64,000 nucleotides of DNA from Cellulomonas dongxiuzhuiae. GTDB taxonomy: Bacteria; Actinomycetota; Actinomycetes; Actinomycetales; Cellulomonadaceae. Within the stretch, counting starts at the first letter, position 1; each line of letters opens with the position of its first letter. Shown piece after piece: positions 24,603 through 32,546 of this stretch. The DNA is taken from positions 3,224,001 through 3,288,000 of the forward strand of contig NZ_CP076023.1 of assembly GCF_018623035.1 (NCBI RefSeq). Reading direction: 5' to 3'. Below the pieces are notes generated by a model. That model saw only the letters and a program-made list of their open reading frames with translations. It ran no database searches and was not told where the DNA came from. A program made the translations under genes and the position numbers.

Positions 24603-25613
24603 ATGCACTTTCGCTTCCTCGGCAACTCCGGCCTCAAGATCTCCGAGCTCACCTACGGCAACTGGCTGACCCACGGGTCCCAGGTCGAGAACGACACGGC
24701 GACGGCCTGCGTGCGCGCCGCGCTCGACGTCGGCATCACGACGTTCGACACCGCGGACGTCTACGCCAACACCGTCGCCGAGTCGGTCCTCGGCGACGCG
24801 CTCGTCGGCGAGCGGCGCGAGTCGCTCGAGATCCTCACCAAGGTCTTCTGGCCCACCGGGCCGAAGGGCCCCAACGACACGGGCCTGTCGCGCAAGCACA
24901 TCCGCGAGTCCATCGACGGGTCGCTCAAGCGCCTGCGCACGGACTACGTCGACCTGTACCAGGCGCACCGCTACGACCACGAGACGCCCCTCGAGGAGAC
25001 GATGCAGGCGTTCGCCGACGTCGTCCGCCAGGGCAAGGCGCTCTACATCGGCGTCAGCGAGTGGACCGCCGACCAGATCCGCGCGGGCCACGCGCTCGCG
25101 AAGGACCTGGGCGTGCAGCTCGTCTCGAACCAGCCGCAGTACTCGATGCTGTGGCGCGTCATCGAGCCCGAGGTCGTCCCGACCTCCCGCGAGCTCGGCG
25201 TCTCGCAGATCGTGTGGTCCCCCATCGCGCAGGGCGTGCTCACGGGCAAGTACGCGCCGGGCGCCCCGCTGCCCGCGGGCTCCCGCGCGACGGACGAGAA
25301 GGGCGGGGCGAACATGATCAAGTCGTTCCTGCGCGACGACGTCCTCGAGCGGGTCCAGGGCCTGCGCCCCGTCGCCGACGAGCTCGGGCTCACGATGGCG
25401 CAGCTCGCGATCGCGTGGGTGCTGGCCAACGACAACGTGTCCGCGGCGATCATCGGCGCGTCGCGTCCCGAGCAGGTGCACGACAACGCCAAGGCCGCGG
25501 GCGTCGAGCTCCCCGCCGAGGTGCTCGCGCGCATCGACGAGGTCCTCGGTGACGTCGTCGTGGCCGACCCGGCCGAGACCGCCAAGGCGTCGCCGGCGAA
25601 GCGCCTGGTCTGA
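24603..25613 (+). CDS. Aldo/keto reductase, Kv-beta-like
   Basis: A 336-aa TIM-barrel oxidoreductase. The catalytic tetrad is visible as FDTADVYANTVAE (Asp, Tyr), ILTKVFWP (Lys) and YQAHRYDHETPLEE (His). The C-terminus has the NADPH site AAIIGASRPEQVHDN. The pattern MHFRFLGNSGLKISELTYGNW is typical of the voltage-gated potassium-channel beta-subunit-like group, which reduce aldehydes. The ATG at 24603 is used. It converges with the frameshifted gene at 25668 across a strong hairpin. Physiological substrate unknown. Confidence 0.9.
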   Translation: MHFRFLGNSGLKISELTYGNWLTHGSQVENDTATACVRAALDVGITTFDTADVYANTVAESVLGDALVGERRESLEILTKVFWPTGPKGPNDTGLSRKHIRESIDGSLKRLRTDYVDLYQAHRYDHETPLEETMQAFADVVRQGKALYIGVSEWTADQIRAGHALAKDLGVQLVSNQPQYSMLWRVIEPEVVPTSRELGVSQIVWSPIAQGVLTGKYAPGAPLPAGSRATDEKGGANMIKSFLRDDVLERVQGLRPVADELGLTMAQLAIAWVLANDNVSAAIIGASRPEQVHDNAKAAGVELPAEVLARIDEVLGDVVVADPAETAKASPAKRLV

Positions 25614-25632
25614 CCCCGCCCGGTCCGACGCA

Positions 25633-25661
25633 CGCCCCCGCACCGGTCCGGTGCGGGGGCG
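25633..25661. terminator. Terminator hairpin after the aldo/keto reductase
   Basis: CGCCCCCGCACC pairs with GGTGCGGGGGCG, a perfect 12-bp stem with a 5-base loop, between convergent genes. It can serve both strands. Confidence 0.8.
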
Positions 25662-25667
25662 TCGTCG

Positions 25668-26308
25668 TCACAGCTCGACGGTCGCGTGCTCGCCGCCGGC
25701 GTACGCGCGGCCGGTGACCTCGGCCTTCACCCGGCTGATGACGGTCGCGAGCCGCCCGCGACGGCGAGGGTCGCCGCGTGCCGGCGCGACCGCCCCACCA
25801 GGGCGAGCGCGACCGTGTCCACGCCGGTCCGGGCGGCCAGCGCGGTCGCGTCCGCGGTCAGGCGACCGGCCGGGGCGATGAGCCACGTGGTCGACGGTGA
25901 CCACGTGAGGGCGGCGAACGCCTCGGCGTACGCGACGGCGGCCCGGCGCCGGGCCGCGTCGGCGTCGTCGTCGGCGACGACCGCCTCGACCTCCAGGACG
26001 ACCCGGACGTCGGCCCGGTCGCGTCCGACGGCGCGGACCTCGTCCTCGAGCACCTCGACGAGCGCGCGCACGGCCGCCGCGGTCGGCAGCGCCGCGGAGT
26101 GGACGATGCGCACGACGTCCGCCCGGGCGGCCGCGAGCGCGAGCGTCGTCGGGTCGAGCGCGTCGGCGTCCAGCAGGAACTCGGTCGCGTCGTCACGACG
26201 CGAGGAGGCGGCGACCTCGACCGTCGGTGCGGCGGTGGGGGCGGCCGGGCGTGCGGCGGCGGGGGCGGCGGGGGTCGCGCGGAGCGGCGCGAGAAGGTGC
26301 TGAGCCAC
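25668..26308 (-). pseudogene. Frameshifted gene of unknown function (possibly luciferase-like flavoenzyme remnant)
   Basis: The GTG start at 26308 has a GAGGA site. The frame runs for about 185 codons with good protein character (DADALDPTTLALAAARADVVRI, WSPSTTWLIAPAGRLTAD). It then turns poor and stops at 25727. A second frame picks up at about 25760 and continues as RLATVISRVKAEVTGRAYAGGEHATVEL to a stop at 25668. One extra base near 25755-25770 (a GGGCGGC run) would join them. This suggests a real frameshift or a sequencing error in a roughly 212-aa protein. Some helices recall LLM-class flavin oxidoreductase tails, but I cannot assign the family. Confidence 0.6.
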
Positions 26309-26521
26309 GGGGATCGTCCTCGGGGGTGGTGCGGGTGCGCAGCCGGGCTGAGCCGCAGGCGCGCGGGGTCGTCAGCTCAGCGACAACACACCCGGACCGA
26401 GAACATGCGGCCGACAGTAGCCGCCGGCCCGTCGTGACGCCACCCCCTCCCGCCTGCCGGAACGCCGGGCGTCCCGGCCGCTCGCGTGGTCGCGGCCTGC
26501 CCGCGGGGGTTGGATGGGGTC

Positions 26522-27166
26522 GTGACCCGGAACCCGGCGTACCGCGACGTCACGCCGGCGGCGCGACTGGCCGTCGCCAGCGGCGCCGGCGTGATCGCGG
26601 GCTGGGGCGTCGCCACGGCCTACGCGGGATCGTTCGCCGCGGCCCTCCTGTCCGGCTGGGCCGTCGCAGGTCTGGTGTTCGCCGGCTGGAGCTGGGCCTT
26701 CCTGTGGCCGCTCGACGCCGAGCAGACCCGCACGCACTCGCTGCGCGAGGAGCCGACCCGGCTCGTGACGCACGCGCTGGTCGTGGGCGCCGGGGTGATG
26801 AGTCTCGTCGGCGTCGTGGTGGTGCTCGCGACGCACGACCGGGGGCGCGTCCTCGCGCTCGTCTCGGCGCTCGTCGCGGTCGTCGCGTCGTGGACGTCGC
26901 TGCACACCGTGTTCGCACTGCGTTACGCGCGGATCTGGTACACCCCGCCGTACGGCGAGATCGACTTCCACCAGGAGGAGCCGCCCCGGTACTCCGACTT
27001 CGCCTACGTCGCGTTCACCGTCGCCATGAGCTTCGCGATGTCCGACCCCGACGTCCGCTCGTCGGACCTGCGGCGCGTCGTCCTGGCCCACGCGCTGCTG
27101 TCGTACCTCTTCGGCACGGTCATCGTCGCGCTGCTCGTCAACGTGGTCGCCGGGCTCACGCCCTGA
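26522..27166 (+). CDS. DUF1345 membrane protein
   Basis: A 214-aa membrane protein with about five hydrophobic helices. The family block is clear in the second half: YARIWYTPPYGEIDFHQEEPPRYSDFAYVAFTVAMSFAMSD, followed by HALLSYLFGTVIVALLVNVVAG. DUF1345 proteins have no assigned function. The GTG at 26522 follows GGATGGGG; an in-frame start at 26486 is possible. Its stop lies 2 bp from the convergent DUF72 gene. Confidence 0.87.
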   Translation: MTRNPAYRDVTPAARLAVASGAGVIAGWGVATAYAGSFAAALLSGWAVAGLVFAGWSWAFLWPLDAEQTRTHSLREEPTRLVTHALVVGAGVMSLVGVVVVLATHDRGRVLALVSALVAVVASWTSLHTVFALRYARIWYTPPYGEIDFHQEEPPRYSDFAYVAFTVAMSFAMSDPDVRSSDLRRVVLAHALLSYLFGTVIVALLVNVVAGLTP

Positions 27167-27168
27167 CC

Positions 27169-27897
27169 TCACCGGCCCAGGAGCCCGCGCAGCGTCCAGG
27201 CGTTGCGCACGGCGTTGCCGCCGCCGTCGTTGTTGAAGTAGGCGACCACGTCGTGCCCGCCGGCGGACCACTCGCCGATGCGGTCGGCCCACCAGCGCAG
27301 GTCGTCGTCGGAGTACGACCCGGCGTACAGGTGCTGGTGGTCGGGGCCGTGCAGCCGCACGTAGACGAGGCGCGACGTGGCCCGCAGGACGCACGGGACG
27401 CCCGCTCCGGACACCACGCAGTACGCCGCGCCGTGCTGCGCGAGCAGGTCGAAGACCGCGTCGGTCTGCCACGACGGGTGCCGCAGCTCGACCGCCACCT
27501 GCACCCAGTCCGGCAGGGTGCCGAGGAACCACGCGAGCCGGGCGTCGTCCCGCTCGGCGTCGGGCCGCAGCTGCACGAGCAGCGCCTCACGGCGTCCCCG
27601 CAGCTCGTGCCACGACCGCGAGATCCGCTCCGACCACACCTCGGGCCCGTACAGGCGCCGCGCGTGCGTCAGGCCGCGCGACGCCTTGACCGACATCGTG
27701 AAGCCCTCCGGCAGCCGCTCGCGCCACGACGCGAACGCCGCCTCGCGCGGCCAGCGGTAGAAGCTCGCGTTGAGCTCGACGGTGTCGAACGCCTCGACGT
27801 ACCGCGCGAGCCGGTCACGGGCCGGCAGGCCCGGACGGTAGAGGACGCCGTCCCAGTGGTCGTACGACCACCCCGACGTGCCGATGCGGATCGTCAC
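27169..27897 (-). CDS. DUF72 family protein (YecE-like)
   Basis: A 242-aa TIM-barrel-like protein. The signature IRIGTSGWSYDHWDGVLYRPG opens it, then FDTVELNASFYRWP, FTMSVKASRGLTHARRL, LVQLRPDAERD, VAVELRHPSW, YVRLHGPDHQ and VVAYFNNDGGGNAV, all DUF72 hallmarks. The molecular function of this widespread family is not established. ATG at 27897. Convergent with the DUF1345 gene. Confidence 0.92.
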   Translation of the reverse strand: MTIRIGTSGWSYDHWDGVLYRPGLPARDRLARYVEAFDTVELNASFYRWPREAAFASWRERLPEGFTMSVKASRGLTHARRLYGPEVWSERISRSWHELRGRREALLVQLRPDAERDDARLAWFLGTLPDWVQVAVELRHPSWQTDAVFDLLAQHGAAYCVVSGAGVPCVLRATSRLVYVRLHGPDHQHLYAGSYSDDDLRWWADRIGEWSAGGHDVVAYFNNDGGGNAVRNAWTLRGLLGR

Positions 27898-27987
27898 CCC
27901 CGTACCCTCGCCCGTCGCGCGCGGCCACGCACGCCGACGGTCGGACGACGCGCGCGCGCACCGCGGGGAGACGTGAGGTCGCCCGCG

Positions 27988-28683
27988 TCAGCCGACGAGG
28001 GCCTGCAGGACCGACGTGAAGAACCGCAGCCCGTCGGTCCCGGACCGCGGGCCCCGGGCGCCGTCGGGACCGAAGCCGGCCTCGACCGCGTGCTCGGGGT
28101 GCGGCATGAGACCCACGACGTTGCCGGCGGCGTTGCTGATGCCCGCGATGTCCCGGCGGGACCCGTTGGGGTTGCCGTCCTGGTACCGGAACACGACGCG
28201 CCCCTCGCCCTCGAGCTCGTCGAGGGTGCGCTCGTCGGCGACGTACTGCCCGTCCTGGTTCTTCAGCGGGATCGTGATGCGCTCGCCCGTGGCGTACGCC
28301 CGCGTCCACGCCGTGTCGGCATTCTCGACCGAGAGCACCTGCTCCCGGCACAGGAAGTGCAGGTGGTCGTTCTTGATCATCGACCCGGGCAGCAGGTGCG
28401 CCTCGGTGAGGACCTGGAAGCCGTTGCAGATGCCGAGCACCGGCAGGCCCCGGCCTGCGGCGTCGACGATCTCGCCCATGACGGGCGCGAACCGGCTGAT
28501 CGCCCCGGCGCGCAGGTAGTCGCCGTAGGAGAACCCGCCGGGCAGCACGACCGCGTCGACGCCCTTGAGGTCGGCGTCCGCGTGCCACAGCGCCACGGGC
28601 TCGCCGCCGGCCAGGCGCACCGCGCGGGCGGCGTCCCGGTCGTCCAGCGTGCCGGGGAACGTGACGACCCCGATGCGACCCAT
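27988..28683 (-). CDS. purQ: Phosphoribosylformylglycinamidine synthase, glutaminase subunit
   Basis: A 231-aa class I glutamine amidotransferase: [32 protein letters not shown], nucleophile Cys86 in [12 protein letters not shown], and HPEHAVE near the C-terminus giving His and Glu. It supplies ammonia to PurL for FGAM synthesis in purine biosynthesis, in a complex with PurS and PurL. The ATG overlaps the purS stop by one base (TGATG), so subunits are made together. PurL is not in the window. Confidence 0.96.
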   Translation of the reverse strand: MGRIGVVTFPGTLDDRDAARAVRLAGGEPVALWHADADLKGVDAVVLPGGFSYGDYLRAGAISRFAPVMGEIVDAAGRGLPVLGICNGFQVLTEAHLLPGSMIKNDHLHFLCREQVLSVENADTAWTRAYATGERITIPLKNQDGQYVADERTLDELEGEGRVVFRYQDGNPNGSRRDIAGISNAAGNVVGLMPHPEHAVEAGFGPDGARGPRSGTDGLRFFTSVLQALVG

Positions 28684-28970
28684 CAGGCCAGGCCCTGCGA
28701 CGTGACGGTGGCGGCGGCGTCGGCCTCGATGTCGGCGACGCGCACGACGTCCTCGATGACCGGGTTCGACAGCACCTGCTCGGCCGCGGCGGCGGCGGCG
28801 TCGAGGACCTCGGGCGTCACGGGTCCGTCGACCTCGAGCTCGAACCGCTTGCCCTGCCGCACCGCGGTGAACTGGCCGAAGCCCAGACGCGGCAGCGCGT
28901 TCGCGACGGCCTTGCCCTGCGGGTCGAGGATCTCGGGCTTCGGCATGACGTCGACGACGACTCGTCCCAC
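28683..28970 (-). CDS. purS: Phosphoribosylformylglycinamidine synthase, PurS subunit
   Basis: A 95-aa protein with the PurS pattern: [29 protein letters not shown], then [11 protein letters not shown] and a C-terminal helix pair. PurS bridges PurL and PurQ and helps ammonia transfer. The GTG at 28970 is chosen because GGGAG lies 8 bases upstream and the conserved strand starts immediately. Confidence 0.94.
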   Translation of the reverse strand: MGRVVVDVMPKPEILDPQGKAVANALPRLGFGQFTAVRQGKRFELEVDGPVTPEVLDAAAAAAEQVLSNPVIEDVVRVADIEADAAATVTSQGLA

Positions 28971-29061
28971 GGGTGCTCCCAGGTTCGCGCGAGGGGGTTT
29001 CGCTCCCGATCCTACGGCGCGCCGCGGCCACGAGGGTGACCACCCCCCGAACGTGGACACG

Positions 29062-30546
29062 TCACAGGGCCGTGTGGCTCCAGGCGCCGGCGACGAGCGT
29101 CGCGGCGACCCGGGTGCCGCGCAGCGCCCCCGGCGTCGCGGCGGCCGCCACGGGGTCGTCGTCCAGCACCACGAGGTCCGCGGGGCCGCCGACGCGCAGC
29201 CCGAGCGGCTGACCGTCGACGGACGACGCGAGCGCGGTCACCACGTCGATCGCCTGCTCCGGGTGCCACGCCGGGCGGTCGTCGCCCGTGCGCCGGACCG
29301 CGGCGTCGACCGCGAGCCACGGGTCCAGCGGCGCGACGGGAGCGTCCGACCCGAGGGCCAGCGGGACGCCCGCCGCGTGCAGGGACGCGAACGGGAACGC
29401 GCGGTCGGTGCGGCCCGCCCAGTGGCGGTCGGCGACGTCGCGGTCGTCGGGCAGGTGCGCGGGCTGCACGCTCGCCGTCAGGCCCAGCTCCGCGAACCGG
29501 GCGACGTCCGCCGGGTCGAGCAGCTGCGCGTGCTCGACCGACCCGCGGGCACCGCTCGCGGCGAACGCGTCGAGCACGAGGGCGTTGGCCGCGTCGCCGA
29601 TCGCGTGGACCGCGCAGCGCAGGCCGTGCGCGTGCGCGTGGCGCAGCAGCGGCACCAGCTCGTCGGCCGGCACGTTGAGCACGCCGCGTGCCAGTGCACC
29701 CTCGACGCCCGGGTACGGGTCGTGGCACCAGGCCGTGCGCGTGTTGAGCGAGCCGTCGACGATGACCTTCAGCGGGCCCTGCGTGACACGCGGTCCCGCG
29801 AGCCGGTCGCCGGTCGCCAGCTCCTCGGCGACGACGCGGTCGAGGTACGTCGGCCACACGCCCGCGCGCACGCGCACGGCCGGGTCCCCCGTCGCGGCCC
29901 GGCGGCGCCACACGGCCACGTTGTCCGCGATCTCCAGGTCGACGACACCGACGACCCCGCGCGCGGCCGCGGCCCGCAGCGCGTCCGCCACCAGCGCGTC
30001 CTGCGTCGCGTCCGGGACGTGGTCGAGCGCGCCCATCAGCGGCATCCACTCGGTCTCGCGCAGCACGCCCGTGGGGTGCTGCGCCACGCCGAACATGCGC
30101 AGCCCCGCGCTGGACACCCACGCGCAGTGCAGGTCGCCCGAGACCAGCACGACGGGCACGTCGCCCGCGACCGCGTCGAGCAGGGCGGCCGACGGCTCGT
30201 CGGGCCACGTGCCGTCGCGGAACCCGAGCCCCACGAGCGGCCGCCCGGCCGCGGGCGGGTGGGTCGCCAGCCGCTCGGCGACGAGCGCGACGGCGTGCGC
30301 CGCGGACACGGCCCCCGACACGTCGAGACGGCCGCGCGCGAGCGCCCACTGCGTGAGGTGGGTGTGCTGGTCCCACAGTCCCGGCAGGACCAGGCGGCCG
30401 TCGAGGTCGACCACGTCCACCCCGGGCCCCGCGTCCGCGGCGGCGCCGATCGCGCTGATGCGCCCGTCGCGCAGCGCGACGTCGACCGGTGCGTCGCGGC
30501 CGAGCAGCCGGGCGCGGTGCAGGACGAGCGGACGGACGGCGTCCAC
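29062..30546 (-). CDS. Amidohydrolase, YtcJ-like
   Basis: A 494-aa metal-dependent hydrolase of the amidohydrolase superfamily. The metal-binding HTH motif is in GLWDQHTHLTQW. VIVDGSLNTRTAW, a AVHAIGD histidine, VEHAQLLD and the late aspartate in LALGSDAPVAPLDPW complete the set. YtcJ/NfdA-like enzymes hydrolyse N-formyl or amide bonds; the substrate here is unknown. The GTG at 30546 is used. It is divergent from the nuclease gene at 30667. Confidence 0.88.
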   Translation of the reverse strand: MDAVRPLVLHRARLLGRDAPVDVALRDGRISAIGAAADAGPGVDVVDLDGRLVLPGLWDQHTHLTQWALARGRLDVSGAVSAAHAVALVAERLATHPPAAGRPLVGLGFRDGTWPDEPSAALLDAVAGDVPVVLVSGDLHCAWVSSAGLRMFGVAQHPTGVLRETEWMPLMGALDHVPDATQDALVADALRAAAARGVVGVVDLEIADNVAVWRRRAATGDPAVRVRAGVWPTYLDRVVAEELATGDRLAGPRVTQGPLKVIVDGSLNTRTAWCHDPYPGVEGALARGVLNVPADELVPLLRHAHAHGLRCAVHAIGDAANALVLDAFAASGARGSVEHAQLLDPADVARFAELGLTASVQPAHLPDDRDVADRHWAGRTDRAFPFASLHAAGVPLALGSDAPVAPLDPWLAVDAAVRRTGDDRPAWHPEQAIDVVTALASSVDGQPLGLRVGGPADLVVLDDDPVAAAATPGALRGTRVAATLVAGAWSHTAL

Positions 30547-30666
30547 GGGACCTCCGAGACGTGGGACGGACGAGGCGCTGGGAGACTACGCCGTCGTCCG
30601 CCGCGCGCCGACCGATGTCGGTAGCGTGGCGGGTCCGGCACGTCCGCGCGTGGGCAGGGGTGGCAC

Positions 30667-31485
30667 ATGGGGTACGACCCGACGTTCCTGGGACCGCTGG
30701 TCCCGCTGCCCGTCGCCGCGCAGCCGGTGCGCGAGCTGCCCGCCACGCACTTCACGGTGCTGCTGGACCCGGTCCGCCGCCTCGCGGCCGCGACCGCGGT
30801 CAACGTCGACGGCGTCACGCTGCTGGACGTGCCGCGCGACGACGACTGGCACCTCGACGCGCGCGTCCCGGCCGACGAGCAGGCCGGCCCGGAGCTGTAC
30901 GCGCGCAACGACCTGGACCGCGGCCACCTCGTGCGCCGGCGCGACCCGGTGTGGGGCGATCCGGGCGTCGCCGTGCAGGCCGCCCGTGACACCTTCGCCT
31001 ACCCGAACGCGGCGCCGCAGGCGTCAGGGTTCAACCAGAGCCGCGAGCTGTGGCTGGGGCTCGAGGACCACGTGCTGGAGCACGCGCGCGCGCAGCGGCT
31101 CCGGCTGTCGGTGCTCACCGGTCCGGTGCTCGCGGGCGACGACCCGCTCTACCGGGGCGTCCGCCTGCCGCTGCGGTTCTGGAAGGTGGCCGCGTGGGCG
31201 CTCGACGGCGGCCGGCGCCTGGCCGCGGCGGCGTTCGTGCTCGACCAGAGCCCGCTGCTGCCGGCGACCGAGCTCGCCGCGCAGACGCACGCCGCCGCCG
31301 CGGCCGACGAACCCCCGCCGCTCGGGCCGTTCCGCACGTTCCAGGTCCCGGTCGCCGACGTCGCCGATCTCACGGCCCTCGACCTCGGTCCCCTGACGGC
31401 CGCGGACGTGCTGGCCGTGACGGCGCCGCAGTCGCGCGCGTGGCGCGAGCTGGCGGCCCTCCCGGAGGTCGACCTCGGCACGTGA
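30667..31485 (+). CDS. DNA/RNA non-specific endonuclease (endonuclease G-like)
   Basis: A 272-aa beta-beta-alpha-metal nuclease. The active-site motif is NDLDRGHLVRRRD (DRGH, His as general base), with the metal-binding Asn in SGFNQSRELWLGLED. LSVLTGPVLAGDDPLYRG and FWKVAAW are further family blocks. No signal peptide is seen, so it is probably cytoplasmic or exported by another route. The ATG at 30667 is preceded by a weak site. No immunity-like gene is adjacent, which argues against a toxin role but does not exclude it. Confidence 0.88.
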   Translation: MGYDPTFLGPLVPLPVAAQPVRELPATHFTVLLDPVRRLAAATAVNVDGVTLLDVPRDDDWHLDARVPADEQAGPELYARNDLDRGHLVRRRDPVWGDPGVAVQAARDTFAYPNAAPQASGFNQSRELWLGLEDHVLEHARAQRLRLSVLTGPVLAGDDPLYRGVRLPLRFWKVAAWALDGGRRLAAAAFVLDQSPLLPATELAAQTHAAAAADEPPPLGPFRTFQVPVADVADLTALDLGPLTAADVLAVTAPQSRAWRELAALPEVDLGT

Positions 31486-31507
31486 CACCTCGCCAGGTGA
31501 CGCGGGG

Positions 31508-32437
31508 TCACACGTCGAGCGTGCGTCCCGTCAGCCGCTCGTACGCGTCGAGGTAGCGGTCGCGGGTCCGGGCGACGACGTCCGCCGGCAGTGCGGGCGG
31601 GGGCGCGTCCGACGCGCGGTCCCAGCCCGACGCGGGCGACGTCAGCCAGTCCCGCACGTACTGCTTGTCGAAGCTCGGCTGCGGGTGGCCCGGCTCCCAC
31701 GCGTCCGCGGGCCAGAAGCGTGACGAGTCCGGCGTGAGCACCTCGTCGCCGAGCGTGACCGCACCCGTCGTCGGGTCGGTGCCGAACTCGAGCTTGGTGT
31801 CCGCGAGGATCACGCCGCGCTCGCGCGCCACGGTCTCGGCACGCGCGTACACGGCGAGCGTGAGGTCCCGCAGCCGCTCGGCGAGCTCCGGGCCGACGGT
31901 GTCGACGACCACCGAGAACCGCACGTTCTCGTCGTGGTCGCCGAGCTCGGCCTTCGCCGCGGGCGTGAAGATCGGCTCGGGGAGCCGGGAGCCGTCGACG
32001 AGCCCCGCGGGGAGCGCGATGCCCGTGACGTGGCCGTCGTGGCGGTACTCGGCCAGGCCCGAGCCCGTGAGGTAGCCGCGCGCCACGCACTCGACGGGGA
32101 ACATCTCCAGGCGCCGGCAGACCATCGCGCGGCCGGCGACCGCGTCCGGCACGTCCGTCGACACCACGTGGTTCGGCACCAGGTCCGCGAGCTGGTCGAA
32201 CCACCACAGGCTGAGGGCGGTGAGCACGACGCCCTTGTCGGGGATCCCCGGGCTCAGCACGTGGTCGTACGCGGACACGCGGTCCGACGCGACGACGAGC
32301 ACGACGTCGCCGTGCAGGTCCCGCAGCGCGACACCGGCGGTCGTGCCGTCGGGCTCGTACAGGTCGCGGACCTTGCCGGAGTAGACGTGCCGCCAGCCGG
32401 GCAGGACGGGGGGCGTGCCGAGGGATGCGTCGTTCAC
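31508..32437 (-). CDS. purC: Phosphoribosylaminoimidazole-succinocarboxamide synthase
   Basis: A 309-aa SAICAR synthetase: HVYSGKVRDLYEP, VASDRVSAYDHVL, CVARGYLTGSG, LADTKLEFG and SFDKQYVRDW are all hallmark blocks. It joins CAIR and aspartate with ATP in purine synthesis. The GTG at 32437 is chosen since the PurC pattern starts about 15 residues in. The length fits the roughly 300-aa form rather than the 240-aa form of E. coli. Confidence 0.96.
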   Translation of the reverse strand: MNDASLGTPPVLPGWRHVYSGKVRDLYEPDGTTAGVALRDLHGDVVLVVASDRVSAYDHVLSPGIPDKGVVLTALSLWWFDQLADLVPNHVVSTDVPDAVAGRAMVCRRLEMFPVECVARGYLTGSGLAEYRHDGHVTGIALPAGLVDGSRLPEPIFTPAAKAELGDHDENVRFSVVVDTVGPELAERLRDLTLAVYARAETVARERGVILADTKLEFGTDPTTGAVTLGDEVLTPDSSRFWPADAWEPGHPQPSFDKQYVRDWLTSPASGWDRASDAPPPALPADVVARTRDRYLDAYERLTGRTLDV

Positions 32438-32546
32438 GGTGCACAGTGTGGCGTGCACCGCGGGCCGAGTGCGACGCGCGACCGTCCAGCGGCCACGCGT
32501 CGCACTCCCCCGCACTGCTCGGGGCCCGCTCGGGGCCCGTCGTCGG

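Noticed and set aside
26377..27532. A 386-codon minus-strand frame across the DUF1345 gene
   Set aside because: Antisense to DUF1345 and out of frame with DUF72; composition is typical of a shadow frame.
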